A model generated the notes under the pieces. The model made no database searches and was not told where the DNA came from. It saw nothing but the letters and a program-made list of their open reading frames with translations. Both the position numbers and the translations under genes were made by a program. DNA of 64,000 bases from assembly GCA_035551835.1 (NCBI GenBank), contig DASZMN010000126.1:12709-76708 (forward strand). The letters are read 5' to 3'. The DNA is from Bog-473 sp035551835 (GTDB lineage Bacteria > Actinomycetota > Acidimicrobiia > Acidimicrobiales > RAAP-2). Of this stretch, positions 1 to 8,246 are shown piece after piece; the first letter of the stretch is position 1; each line of letters opens with the position of its first letter.

Positions 1-94
1 TCTCCTCGAGGATGGCGACCGCCGAGCGGCACTTCGAGCACCCGTCGTTCACGTAGAGCTGGGGCTCGTTCTCGTTCTCGTTCTCCTTCGGCAC
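1..94 (-). CDS. ArsC-like (arsenate reductase / thioredoxin-fold) protein, N-terminal part only
   Basis: The frame is open from a GTG at 94 to the window edge and reads VPKENENENE, then PQLYVNDGCSKCRSAVAILEE. The 'Y-x-N-x-x-C-S-K-C-R-S' segment matches the N-terminal beta strand and redox loop of the ArsC/YfgD arsenate reductase family (usually NPRCSKSR); here there is a CxxC. The acidic Asn-Glu tandem comes from a CGAGAA-type hexamer repeat. A TATCCT box at 102-107 lies 7 nt before the GTG with no Shine-Dalgarno sequence, as expected for a leaderless start. It lies 31 bp downstream of the lipoprotein gene on the same strand. About 31 codons are visible; a DCC-type thioredoxin is the main alternative. 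Confidence 0.6.
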   Translation of the reverse strand, partial: MPKENENENEPQLYVNDGCSKCRSAVAILEE

Positions 95-125
95 GGCCGC
101 CAGGATACGGCGCGGCCCACGTCGC

Positions 126-1667
126 TCAGCCGGACGCGCCCGGGACGCCCGACGACGCGGGTAACGCCGCTAGCGCCTGGCTCCAGGCGTAGAAGAGCGC
201 ACGGGCGGGCGCGCCCGCCACGGCCATGGTCACCGCCATGGACGTGCCCCCGTTGTCGCCCTCGTGGTGGTCGCCGGTGGCGTCGAGCGCGGCCCCCATC
301 ACCAGGTTCGTCCCCGTCCCGAAGTCGTCGAGAATGCCCTTGCGGTGCCCCCAACAACCGGGTGCGCCGCGATGGAGGCAGTCCAAGTTGCCACTGTTGA
401 AGCCGTCGTCGTACATCCATCCGTACACCGCATCGAGCCCGTTGGACGAGCCGCCCGCCCACTCGGCATCGTCGAGGACGTAGGCCGCACCGGGGTCGGG
501 CGGGTCGTTGGCCACCTCCGCTCCCCGGAGGGCGTTCTGGTCGAGGCCGGTCGTGAGCCCGCTGAACGGGGCCAGTCCGCGGTCGACCCGTTCGAGGTTC
601 ACGGCCACGAAGAGTTGCTCGGGCACACTCAGCTGCGCGAAGCCTGCCGGCAGCACCATCGGCCGGACGCCCTCGAGCGCGTGCGCATGGTTGATGGCAT
701 CCAGCGCGGCGCCCATGCAGGCGGGCGAGTTGTCGATCCCGGTGTCCACGCAGACGCGCGTGTAGTCCGGATTGGGCTGCACGTTGCGGGGTGGGTCGGC
801 GATCCCGGCATTCGACTCGGAGGGCAACACCGCCCGCAGAGGTCGCATGGTGCCGGTCTTCGTGGCGACCAGGGCGTCGTTCCACGAGTACACGAAACCG
901 CTCGCATGCTCGTCGACGGCGAGCGTCGCGGCCAGCGACGACCCGCCCCGATCTCCGGCCGACGTGTCGCCGCTGGGGTCGAAGGCGGCACCCATGACGA
1001 GCCGCCGCGAACCGAAGCGCTCGAGGACTATCTGGCGGTCGGCCCAGCAGCCGGAGGTCTGGTTGCTCGAGCAGTTGGGCACGCCGCTGTTGGGGCCGTC
1101 GTTGTACATCCACTGGTAGTCGGCGTCGAGGCCGTTGTCGACGGCCCCGATCCACTCGGCGTCGACCGACGCGTAGTCGCGACCCGGACGCGGCGGGAGT
1201 TGGGCCGTGCCGGCGCCTTTCTGCGCGTCAGCGTCGAGCGCGGCGCTCAGTCCGGCAAAGGGAGCCAGCCCCCGGTCGACGCGTTCGCGGTCCAGCGCCA
1301 CCAAGAGCTGTTCGGGCACGCTCAGTTGGGCGAAGTCGGCGGGTAGTGCCATGGGCCGCAGCCCCTCCCCGGCCCGGGCGGCGTCGATGGCCTCGAGCGT
1401 GAGGCGCAGGCAGGTGTTCGTCGAGTCCCCGCCGACCGGCGCACAGGAGTTGGAGTAGTTAGGCGTCGGGGCGATCGACTGCGACGGCGTGGCCAAGGCG
1501 TTGTTGGCGCCACCCGGGCCGGACGAGCAGCCGGCCAGGCCGACCCCGGCGACGAGCGCGAGCGCGAGCGCGAGCGCAAGGCCCGGTGCGCCTCCGGTGC
1601 CGGCTGCTTTCAGGCCGCGCCGCATCCGCCTCCCGGCGGCGCGCGTCAAGTCGTCGGCTTCCCCCAT
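126..1667 (-). CDS. Secreted lipoprotein with two tandem CAP-like domains
   Basis: This is a 513-aa protein with a basic N-terminus, an Ala/Leu/Val-rich membrane segment and a lipobox (GLAGC), so it is probably an exported, lipid-anchored protein. The rest is two copies of one ~200-residue module. Each copy has an 'LSVPEQL(L/F)VA...ERVDRGLAPF.GL' helix, a 'DAEW.G....GLDA.Y.WMY(N/D)DG.NSG' segment, a CW-[AG]-[DH]-R motif and a 'LVMGAA.D..GD' strand. The pattern resembles secreted CAP/SCP-superfamily domains, but the active-site histidines are not obvious, so function is unknown. The start is ATG 1667 because TACGTT (1678-1683) sits 10 nt upstream; a TTG at 1694 would extend the frame. Convergence of the two copies shows internal duplication. 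Confidence 0.6.
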   Translation of the reverse strand: MGEADDLTRAAGRRMRRGLKAAGTGGAPGLALALALALVAGVGLAGCSSGPGGANNALATPSQSIAPTPNYSNSCAPVGGDSTNTCLRLTLEAIDAARAGEGLRPMALPADFAQLSVPEQLLVALDRERVDRGLAPFAGLSAALDADAQKGAGTAQLPPRPGRDYASVDAEWIGAVDNGLDADYQWMYNDGPNSGVPNCSSNQTSGCWADRQIVLERFGSRRLVMGAAFDPSGDTSAGDRGGSSLAATLAVDEHASGFVYSWNDALVATKTGTMRPLRAVLPSESNAGIADPPRNVQPNPDYTRVCVDTGIDNSPACMGAALDAINHAHALEGVRPMVLPAGFAQLSVPEQLFVAVNLERVDRGLAPFSGLTTGLDQNALRGAEVANDPPDPGAAYVLDDAEWAGGSSNGLDAVYGWMYDDGFNSGNLDCLHRGAPGCWGHRKGILDDFGTGTNLVMGAALDATGDHHEGDNGGTSMAVTMAVAGAPARALFYAWSQALAALPASSGVPGASG

Positions 1668-1815
1668 CAAGTGCACCAACGTAGCCAGCACCAATGAGGC
1701 TCGAGGCCGGCCGACCCCCTGCCACAGACGCCAATTAAGGCGGCGACGGTACCTCCTCGCGCGGCTCGGTATGGGGGTACGACCACTCGTTCCCTTTGAG
1801 TACCGGCCGCGAGGG

Positions 1816-2445
1816 TTAGCGACCCGCTCCGGCAGGCTTCGCTGCGACGCCGAGCGTCAGCCAGCACCAGGGCTTGGGGCCCTTGACGTAGCGCTGCTCG
1901 TTGCGCTCCATCACGAAGCCCGCCCGCTCCACGAGCGTGGAGGGGTCGCGGGTCAGGTGACAGCCGTCGGCCAGCCGGCGCTGAAGCGGTTCGATCCGGT
2001 GCTGCCATTTGGCCACGCCCTCATCGGGCGACAACCCGTGCTCGAGGAAGTGCACGGTGCCCGCTGGCTTGAGCACCCGCATGAGTTCGGAGAGCGCCTG
2101 GGCCGGATCGGCGACGGTGCAGAGGGTGAAGGTGCAGAGCGCCGCGTCACAGCTGGCGTCGGCGAGCGGGAGGGCCTGGCCGTCGAGCCCCACGTGCTCG
2201 ACGTGGATCTGGGTCTCCCGGATGCGGCGCTCGGCGCGACGGCGCGCCACACTCGCCGGCTCGACCGCCAGCACGGTGTCCACCTCGGGCGGGTAATGCG
2301 GCACGTTCAACCCGGAGCCGAAGCCGATCTCGACCACGCGTCCGGCGAGGCCCTCGGTCGTCCGCTCCCGCCATCGGTCGAAGCCGGCCGAGCCGCAGGT
2401 CCATTCCACCAGCCGGGGGACGACCTGCTCGTTGTACACGCCCAC
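1816..2445 (-). CDS. Class I SAM-dependent methyltransferase (UbiE/METTL7-like)
   Basis: This 209-aa protein has the Rossmann methyltransferase signature. Motif I is VVEIGFGSGLN (about residues 37-47), followed by an acidic 'LAVEPAS' (motif II), 'DAALCTFTLCTVADP' (motif III/post I) and 'L.RVLKPAGTVHFLEHG', the hallmark of the UbiE/Methyltransf_11 group. The C-terminal 'G..KPWCWLT.GVA.KP' ending is common in soluble actinobacterial members. The substrate cannot be predicted. The start is GTG 2445: TAGCGT at 2452-2457 lies 6 nt upstream and no Shine-Dalgarno is present, so the mRNA is probably leaderless. It is divergent from the SDR gene 40 bp away. Confidence 0.82.
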   Translation of the reverse strand: MGVYNEQVVPRLVEWTCGSAGFDRWRERTTEGLAGRVVEIGFGSGLNVPHYPPEVDTVLAVEPASVARRRAERRIRETQIHVEHVGLDGQALPLADASCDAALCTFTLCTVADPAQALSELMRVLKPAGTVHFLEHGLSPDEGVAKWQHRIEPLQRRLADGCHLTRDPSTLVERAGFVMERNEQRYVKGPKPWCWLTLGVAAKPAGAGR

Positions 2446-2485
2446 GCGACGACGCTATCGGCCCGGGTAGGGAAGAATCACGGCC

Positions 2486-3331
2486 ATGGACATCCACGGC
2501 AGTGCGCTGGTCACCGGCGCCAGCCGCGGCATCGGCCGGGCGGTCGCGCTCGAGCTGGCGCATCGCGGCTTCGACACCGTCGCGACCATGCGTGATCCCG
2601 CCGCCGGAGCCGACCTGGCCGCGTCGGCGCCCGGACGTTTGGAGGTCCGGCGCCTCGACGTCACCGACCCCACCACGTTCGACCTGCCGGACGACTTGCG
2701 GGTACTCGTCAACAACGCCGGGGTCGACACGGAGTACCTGCCCGTTGAGCACGCGCAGATCGACGATTGGCGCCGCATGTTCGAGACGAACGTCTTCGGC
2801 ACAGTGGCGCTCACTTCGGCGGCGATCCCCACGCTGCGGGAGAACCGGCCATCGGTCGTCTGCACGATCACGTCTTCGTCGATCATCGCCGCCGTGCCGT
2901 TCTATTCGGCCTATCGGGCGTCGAAGGCGGCGGCGTCGGCCTTCGGCGACAGCCTGCGGGTCGAGGTCGCGCCGTTCGGGATCCGGGCGGTCGAGATCCT
3001 GCCCGGCCCGGTCGACACCGACATGTTCCGCCTGAGCACGGGTGAGCAGGTGGCGGCGCGGTTCCCCGAGTATCGAGCGCTGGCCGACGTCACCGGCGAA
3101 CTGCGCCGCGCCCACGCCGATCCGCGGGTCGTGGAACCGGCGGCGGCGGCCGCAGCGATCGTCGACGCGATCCTCGACTCGGCGGGGCCGATGCGTTACG
3201 GCTGCGACCCGGTGTCGTGTGAGCTGATGGACCTGTGGCGCCAGAGCGACGACGAGACGGTCTTCGCCCTGACGGGCCAGGGACTGTTGGACCAGGCCGG
3301 CGGGAACGGAGCGGGGACCAGCACCGGTTAA
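2486..3331 (+). CDS. SDR family NAD(P)-dependent oxidoreductase
   Basis: This 281-aa classical short-chain dehydrogenase has the nucleotide-binding TGASRGIG motif at residues 10-17 and NNAG at 76-79. The catalytic Ser is near 130 and YRASK (Tyr143, Lys147) completes the triad, followed by 'PGPVDTDM' after the active site. The Arg in the TGASRGIG loop and the 'TMRDP' after strand 2 are compatible with NADP(H) preference, but the substrate is not predictable. It is divergently arranged with the methyltransferase gene, so the two may share a control region (2446-2485). No clear Shine-Dalgarno is seen. Confidence 0.85.
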   Translation: MDIHGSALVTGASRGIGRAVALELAHRGFDTVATMRDPAAGADLAASAPGRLEVRRLDVTDPTTFDLPDDLRVLVNNAGVDTEYLPVEHAQIDDWRRMFETNVFGTVALTSAAIPTLRENRPSVVCTITSSSIIAAVPFYSAYRASKAAASAFGDSLRVEVAPFGIRAVEILPGPVDTDMFRLSTGEQVAARFPEYRALADVTGELRRAHADPRVVEPAAAAAAIVDAILDSAGPMRYGCDPVSCELMDLWRQSDDETVFALTGQGLLDQAGGNGAGTSTG

Positions 3332-3439
3332 GGGAACCTGAGAGCCGCTCACGCCACGGGGCGGCAACTCGCGACCAGCCGACGCGCCGAGGCTCGGCCC
3401 GCGCCTAGGGCTACCTTCGGCTGCGACAGAAAGGTCTTC

Positions 3440-4024
3440 GTGCAAATCGCCGTCGTGTTCGCCGTCTTTCCGATCATCTTCCTGGGCGAACTCCCGGACA
3501 AGACGATGTTTGCCTCGCTGGTCCTGGCGACGCGGGGCCGGCCCTTCATCGTGTGGTTGGGTGCCGCCGCTGCCTTTTCCGTCCACGTCGTCATCGCCGT
3601 CACCATCGGTGTTGCCCTTTTCCATCTGCTGCCACATCGCGCGCTGCAGGCGATCGTGGCCGCAATGTTCTTCACCGGCGCCGTCCTGGCACTACGCGAG
3701 GCGAGAAAGGAGCAGAGCGAAGAAGACCTGATCGAACGCGAGGTGGCGTCGCACCAGCGCGTGGCCCTCACCGCGTTCGCGGTCATCTTCTTGGCCGAGT
3801 GGGGCGACCTCACGCAGATCCTGACGGCCAACCTGGCGGCCCACTACCACGACGCGCTCTCGGTCGGCCTCGGCGCGCTGCTGGCACTGTGGGCCGTGGC
3901 CGCCCTCGCCGTCATCGCCGGCCAGAGCGTGCTGCGGCTGGTCAACATCGCCACCATCAGGATCATCACCGCCGTCGTGCTCTTCGCGCTGACCGGGTGG
4001 GTGATCTGGGAGGCGGTGCGCTGA
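3440..4024 (+). CDS. TMEM165/GDT1 (UPF0016) family cation transporter
   Basis: This 194-aa membrane protein contains two UPF0016 half-repeats. The first hallmark motif is E-L-P-D-K-T (residues 17-22; consensus E-x-G-D-K/R-S/T) and the second is E-W-G-D-L-T near residue 120. About six hydrophobic segments flank a short charged cytoplasmic loop (LREARKEQSEEDLIERE). Characterised family members exchange Mn2+ or Ca2+ for H+ and bacterial ones export manganese; the ion here is an inference. The first motif has Pro in place of the usual Gly. The start is GTG 3440 with an 'agaaagg' Shine-Dalgarno upstream. It appears monocistronic. Confidence 0.85.
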   Translation: MQIAVVFAVFPIIFLGELPDKTMFASLVLATRGRPFIVWLGAAAAFSVHVVIAVTIGVALFHLLPHRALQAIVAAMFFTGAVLALREARKEQSEEDLIEREVASHQRVALTAFAVIFLAEWGDLTQILTANLAAHYHDALSVGLGALLALWAVAALAVIAGQSVLRLVNIATIRIITAVVLFALTGWVIWEAVR

Positions 4025-4073
4025 CCGTCTGAATGTGCGAGCGGCGCCGGCACCGCGGCGCCCGGCGCCCGAG

Positions 4074-4604
4074 TCAGTGGCGACGCAGTGGTGTGGTCCC
4101 AGCCGTTGCCCCGGCGTTCACCCCGGCGTTGCGTTCGAGGCTGACGCGGAGGAGCTCCTTCACTCCTGTCTCCATCAGGGCGTAGGTGTTGCGCATCCAG
4201 ACGAGGCGGTCGTCAGCCCCGTCACCGGCCGCGTCGAGGGCGCGCTCGGCCACCTGCCGCAATTCGGTGAAGGCCCGGAACCGCGACTTGAGCACGCGCT
4301 CCCAGCCCTGGGGGCACAGGCGGTAGTAGATGCGTCGATCTCCGGGCCGCGCCACCCGCTCGAGCACGCCGACCTCGGTAAGGGTGCGCAGCGAAGTGCT
4401 CACGCTTCCAGCTGACAACCCGAGCGCCTCTTGGATCCGGGGGCCCGTCTGTTCCGGCGACTCGCACACGATCATCCACCCCAGGACGCGCATGACTGCC
4501 CGTGGCGTGCCGTGGACCAGAAGGAGGCTGGCCATCTCCTCCACGAAGTGCAGGCGCCAGTCGTCGCTCGGCGCGCGGTTTGCGCCGAGACCGGCGGTGC
4601 TCAT
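4074..4604 (-). CDS. MarR/GbsR-type winged-helix transcriptional regulator
   Basis: This 176-aa protein has a winged helix-turn-helix: 'SPEQTGPRIQEALGLSAGSVSTSLRTLTEVGVLERVARPGDRRIYYRL' contains the recognition helix (AGSVSTSLRTL) and the wing (RPGDRRIYY). The leading 'LHFVEEMASLLLVHGTPRAVMRVLGWMIV' helix and overall architecture match the GbsR/PadR-like MarR branch. It is divergent from the secreted polysaccharide deacetylase gene, so it may control that gene and itself. An exact 10-bp palindrome, TGATCGATCA, lies at 4657-4666 between them. The start ATG 4604 is the first Met before the conserved helix; a much longer open frame upstream runs antisense to the deacetylase gene and is not coding. 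Confidence 0.8.
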   Translation of the reverse strand: MSTAGLGANRAPSDDWRLHFVEEMASLLLVHGTPRAVMRVLGWMIVCESPEQTGPRIQEALGLSAGSVSTSLRTLTEVGVLERVARPGDRRIYYRLCPQGWERVLKSRFRAFTELRQVAERALDAAGDGADDRLVWMRNTYALMETGVKELLRVSLERNAGVNAGATAGTTPLRRH

Positions 4605-4656
4605 CGTGGACCGCGCCGGTCCTGCCGAGACCCGTGCACCGGTGGGGCGAACCTCA

Positions 4657-4666
4657 TGATCGATCA
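4657..4666. promoter_or_regulatory. 10-bp palindrome, candidate operator
   Basis: TGATCGATCA is a perfect palindrome in the 237-bp gap between the divergent MarR/GbsR regulator and the deacetylase gene. Winged-helix dimers of this family bind such sites, but a single 10-bp palindrome may also occur by chance. Nothing else in 4605-4841 was recognised. Confidence 0.35.
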
Positions 4667-4841
4667 GTATCCAGTGAAAGCTGCCAGACCCGTAGGGCCC
4701 AAGGTCACCACTCGGGGGGGACTTCTGGCCCTGCTCGAGGGTCTCCGCATGGCGGCAGTGTGCTTTTCGGGCCCATTGCGCACTCGCCTCGCGCGACCAT
4801 GCCACCGGCGTACCGGTCCGATTGCTAAGAAGGGGGACCTG

Positions 4842-6209
4842 ATGATGGCGGCGGCGACGCGGTGGTTCCTGGCGGGGGTCGCAGCGGCTGCCATGGTGGC
4901 GATCGGACTCGTCGCGATGCCGGTGGCGACGGCGGGAGCGGCCGGCAGCGGGCCGGCCTTCTATACCTGGCAGGCGCCGGGTGGGGCGCAGACGGCGGGC
5001 GCCAGGATGATCGCGTTGACCTTCGACGACGGGCCCGGTCCGTTCACGCCGGCCGTCGTTTCCGTGCTCGAGCAGTACCACGTGCCCGCGACCTTCTTCG
5101 AGATCGGCGACGAGGTGACGCAATACCCGCAGTACGCCCGACTGGTCGAGTCCGCCGGCTATCCGGTCGAGAACCACACGTGGAGCCACCCGGACCTCAC
5201 CACGCTGTCCCCCGCGGCGGTCGGTGCCCAGATCGACCAGACCCAGGCCGAGATCAGGGCGGTCACCGGCACGACGCCGCTGTGCATGCGACCGCCCTAT
5301 GACGCGTGGAACGCCTCGGTGCTCGGCCAGGTCGCGGCGCGTGGGATGACCACCATGAGCTATTCGATCGACCCCAAGGACTGGACCCGCCCCGGGGTCC
5401 CAGCGATCGTGCAGGCGGTCGTCGGCGCGGCGTTCCCCGGCGGTGTGGTCGACATGCACGATGGGGGAGGTGACCGCTCCGAAACGGTCGCCGCCTTGCC
5501 GCAGATCATCACGCAGTTGCGGGCCGAGGGGTACACGTTCGTCTCGATCTGTGGTGGGAACTCCGGCCCGCAGGTCACGGCCACGTACAACTTTGGCGAC
5601 GCGCCGGCGCCCGGTCCTCCGGTCACCTCGAACCAGCCACTGGTCGGCTTGGCGGCGACGACCGACGGCGGCGGCTACTGGGAGGCGGCCTCCGACGGCG
5701 GCGTCTTCTCGTTCGGCACCGCGGCGTTCCACGGCTCCATGGGCGGCCAACCGCTGAACGCGCCGATCGTCGGCCTGGCGGCGACCCCGGACGGCGGCGG
5801 CTACTGGGAGGTGGCGTCCGACGGCGGCATCTTCTCGTTCGGCACGGCCGCGTTCGAAGGCTCCATGGGCGGCCAAGCGCTGAACGCGCCGATCGTCGGC
5901 CTGGCGGCGACCCCGGACGGCGGCGGTTACTGGGAGGTGGGGTCCGACGGCGGCATCTTCTCGTTTGGCACCGCCGCGTTCGAAGGCTCCATGGGCGGCC
6001 AACCGCTGAACGAGCCGATCGTCGGCCTGGCCGCGGGGCCCCACGGTTCTGGCTACTGGCAACTGGCGGCCGACGGTGGAGTGTTCGCCTTCGATGAGCC
6101 GTTCTTGGGCTCGCGCAGCGGGCAATCGCCGGCGGATCGCTTCTTCGCCATGGCGGCGACGCCCGACGGTGGCGGCTACCTCCTGGCGGCCCAGCACCCA
6201 CCGCCGTAG
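4842..6209 (+). CDS. Secreted polysaccharide deacetylase (NodB domain) with C-terminal repeat domain
   Basis: This 455-aa protein begins with a signal peptide (MMAAATRWFLAGV... to about residue 33). The NodB fold follows: TFDDGPG (motif 1, first Asp catalytic, second metal-binding), then 'ENHTWSHPDL' (H-x3-H metal motif 2), 'RPPYDAWN' (motif 3), 'YSIDPKDW' and 'VDMHDGGG' (motifs 4-5). It should remove N- or O-acetyl groups from peptidoglycan or another extracellular glycan. From about residue 266 come four and a half 42-residue repeats (GLAATPDGGGYWEVASDGG and similar). The start is ATG 4842 with an 'aagaaggggg' Shine-Dalgarno; a second ATG follows immediately. It is divergent from a MarR-type regulator. 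Confidence 0.88.
   Translation: MMAAATRWFLAGVAAAAMVAIGLVAMPVATAGAAGSGPAFYTWQAPGGAQTAGARMIALTFDDGPGPFTPAVVSVLEQYHVPATFFEIGDEVTQYPQYARLVESAGYPVENHTWSHPDLTTLSPAAVGAQIDQTQAEIRAVTGTTPLCMRPPYDAWNASVLGQVAARGMTTMSYSIDPKDWTRPGVPAIVQAVVGAAFPGGVVDMHDGGGDRSETVAALPQIITQLRAEGYTFVSICGGNSGPQVTATYNFGDAPAPGPPVTSNQPLVGLAATTDGGGYWEAASDGGVFSFGTAAFHGSMGGQPLNAPIVGLAATPDGGGYWEVASDGGIFSFGTAAFEGSMGGQALNAPIVGLAATPDGGGYWEVGSDGGIFSFGTAAFEGSMGGQPLNEPIVGLAAGPHGSGYWQLAADGGVFAFDEPFLGSRSGQSPADRFFAMAATPDGGGYLLAAQHPPP
5646..6203 (+). repeat. 126-bp in-frame tandem repeats coding for a secreted repeat domain
   Basis: Units begin at about 5646, 5772, 5898, 6024 and 6150, exactly 126 bp (42 codons) apart. Units 1-3 are nearly identical in DNA, unit 4 has drifted and unit 5 is partial. 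Each encodes G-L-A-A-x-P-D-G-G-G-Y-W-x-x-x-S-D-G-G-(I/V)-F-S-F-G followed by F-x-G-S-M-G-G-Q. Such repeats are frequent on exported proteins of Acidimicrobiia and may form a beta-propeller-like or surface-binding domain. Confidence 0.85.
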
Positions 6210-6224
6210 CGGCCGGGTTCGGGG

Positions 6225-7007
6225 TTATGCCGCACTGAGCGGGACGAAGCGGTAGCCGATGCCCCGGACGGTCGTGATCCAGCGCGGCTTTTCCGGATCG
6301 GCCTCGATCTTGAGGCGGACCCGGCGCACATGCTCGGTCACCGTGGCGCCACCTTGCCAGCGGCTGGTCGACCCCCAGACCCGTTCAAGGAGCTCCTCGC
6401 GGGAGAACACCCGACCGGGGCACGAAGCCAAGAAGGCGAGAAGGTCGAACTCCTTGCGCGTCATGGCAACCTCGGCCTCATTGATGGTGACCGTGCGGGT
6501 GCCTCGGTCGATGACCAGGTCCCCCAGGTCCAGTGTCGTGTTCGGTGCCGCACTGCCTCGACGCAACACCGCGCGCACCCGCGCCTCGAGCTCCGCCATG
6601 GAGTAGGGCTTGACGACGAAATCGTCGGCTCCCAGGTTGAGCAGCCGAACCCGGTCGTGTTCCGAGGAGCGGTTGGAGCAGACGATCACCGGCACGGTGC
6701 TGCGCCGCCGGATTTTGGTCAGCACATCGGCGGTACCACCGTCGCGGTCCAGGTCGAGCACCACGAGGTCGGCCTCCTGGCGGAAGACGGCACGGAGGGA
6801 CGACGGCATGTTCTCGGCTTCGAGCACTTGGTACCCGGACTGTTCGAAGTAGCGGTGCAACGTTGAGCGATAGGCGCTGTCGTCTTCGGCGACGAGAATG
6901 GTCCTGGTCGCGGGCGGAGGCCCGGCGGAGCCGCGCTCGGTCAATGCGGTCCGCCGCCACCCTTCGGGCTGCGGCACGCGTGCCCCCGCGTCGACCGGTG
7001 CGGTCAT
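6225..7007 (-). CDS. OmpR/PhoB-type response regulator
   Basis: This protein is 260 aa from ATG 7007. After a ~35-residue variable N-terminus comes a receiver domain: TILVAEDDSAYRS (acidic pocket), LVVLDLDRDGG (phospho-acceptor Asp in VLDLD), CSNRS (switch Thr/Ser) and DDFVVKP (Lys). The C-terminal winged helix has 'MTRKEFDLLAFLASCPGRVFSREELLERVWG' and 'VTEHVRRVRLKIE...WITTVRGIGYRF'. No histidine kinase is nearby, so the partner is unknown. It shares long identical stretches with the next response regulator and looks like a tandem duplicate. The N-terminus is uncertain: the frame stays open to 7118. Confidence 0.85.
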   Translation of the reverse strand: MTAPVDAGARVPQPEGWRRTALTERGSAGPPPATRTILVAEDDSAYRSTLHRYFEQSGYQVLEAENMPSSLRAVFRQEADLVVLDLDRDGGTADVLTKIRRRSTVPVIVCSNRSSEHDRVRLLNLGADDFVVKPYSMAELEARVRAVLRRGSAAPNTTLDLGDLVIDRGTRTVTINEAEVAMTRKEFDLLAFLASCPGRVFSREELLERVWGSTSRWQGGATVTEHVRRVRLKIEADPEKPRWITTVRGIGYRFVPLSAA

Positions 7008-7241
7008 GGCCGCTGCGTTCCGAGCGTCGGTGTCGCGAGGCGACGATGCCGACACGGCGAGTCGAACATCATGGACTTCCCCCTCATCTTCCCGTGCGCT
7101 GTGCACGGGCCTTCGCAACGTGCCGCGAAACCCACACCGTCCCGGTCCCGCCGCGAGAAGTTCGCGTCCCGTTGCCTCCCAGTGTCGCCGGAACGTCGCA
7201 CCAGCTCAATAGGCTTTTCGGACCAAGGGTGTGCGGCGGTG

Positions 7242-8036
7242 TTATTCCGGCGCGCAGAAGCGGTAGCCGATGCCTCGTGCGGTCGCGATCCAGCGGGGTG
7301 CGTTCGGGTCGTCTTCGATCTTCAAGCGGATGCGACGCACGTGCTCCGTCACCGTGGAGCACCCCTGCCATTCGTTGGTCGACGCCCAGACTCGCTCGAG
7401 CAGCTCCTGACGCGAGAACACCCGGCCGGGCGACGACGCAAGGAAGGTGAGGAGGTCGAACTCCTTGCGGGTCATGGGGATGACCGTGTCGGACAGCAGC
7501 ACCGACCGCGTGTCGCGGTCGATGACCAGGTCGCCCAGGTGCAGACGTCGATTGGCCGGCGCGTGGATACCGCGGCGGAGCACCGCCCGCACCCGTGCCT
7601 CGAGCTCGGCGAAGGAAAATGGCTTCACCACGAAGTCGTCGGCCCCCAGGTTGAGCGTACGGACGCGTTCGCTCTCCGAGTCGCGTCCCGAGCACACGAT
7701 GACCGGCACCGCGCTGTCTCGCCGGATCTTGGCGAGGACATCGCAGCCGTCGACTCCTGGCAGTCCGAGGTCGAGGATGACGAGGTCGGCCGAGCTCTGA
7801 AAGACCGCTCGGAGCGAAGCGGGCCCGTCGGCCGCCTCGCTGACCCGGTACCCGGACCGCTCGAAGTACTGATGGAGAGCCGACCGGCAGCTGTGGTCGT
7901 CCTCTGCGATCAGGATGGTTCGATCGGCGCCGGCATGGGCCGGACGCTCGAGCGGATGCGTGCGGGCCTCCGACGCGCCGCGTCGGTGTCCCTCACGGTG
8001 GGTCGTGCGCCACGGGGCGTCGATCGGGATCGTCAC
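7242..8036 (-). CDS. OmpR/PhoB-type response regulator (paralogue of the adjacent one)
   Basis: This protein is 264 aa from GTG 8036, preceded by an excellent AAGGAGGG Shine-Dalgarno. The receiver domain has TILIAEDDHSCRS, LVILDLGLPGVDG (phospho-acceptor Asp), VIVCSGRD and GADDFVVKPFS. The winged helix has 'MTRKEFDLLTFLASSPGRVFSRQELLERVWA' and 'VTEHVRRIRLKIEDDPNAPRWIATARGIGYRF'. It is much more like the downstream gene (6225-7007) than like generic family members, pointing to tandem duplication. The upstream frame is open to 8468 but crosses a repeat array and lacks domain homology, so it was not used. No sensor kinase lies in the window. Confidence 0.9.
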   Translation of the reverse strand: MTIPIDAPWRTTHREGHRRGASEARTHPLERPAHAGADRTILIAEDDHSCRSALHQYFERSGYRVSEAADGPASLRAVFQSSADLVILDLGLPGVDGCDVLAKIRRDSAVPVIVCSGRDSESERVRTLNLGADDFVVKPFSFAELEARVRAVLRRGIHAPANRRLHLGDLVIDRDTRSVLLSDTVIPMTRKEFDLLTFLASSPGRVFSRQELLERVWASTNEWQGCSTVTEHVRRIRLKIEDDPNAPRWIATARGIGYRFCAPE

Positions 8037-8246
8037 GCTCCCTCCTTCGACCTGTCCCCGGCCGCGCTTGAGGGCGGCGCGGGTGCCGGACGGTGGCCGG
8101 TCACGGGAGAGCGGCGGCACCGCGGAGCCTTCGAGCGACCCCGTCGTCACCGCGTCGATCCGCGCTCGCGGCGACCGCATGAGCGCAGGACGTCCATCCT
8201 GACGAGCACCGCAACGGTTCGCATAGGCCAAAAGGACTAGTGCTGC

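Noticed and set aside
4605..4841. Possible riboswitch in the leader of the deacetylase gene, because wall-enzyme genes often carry c-di-AMP or c-di-GMP switches.
   Set aside because: The conserved core elements of those classes could not be recognised. A covariance-model scan would settle it.
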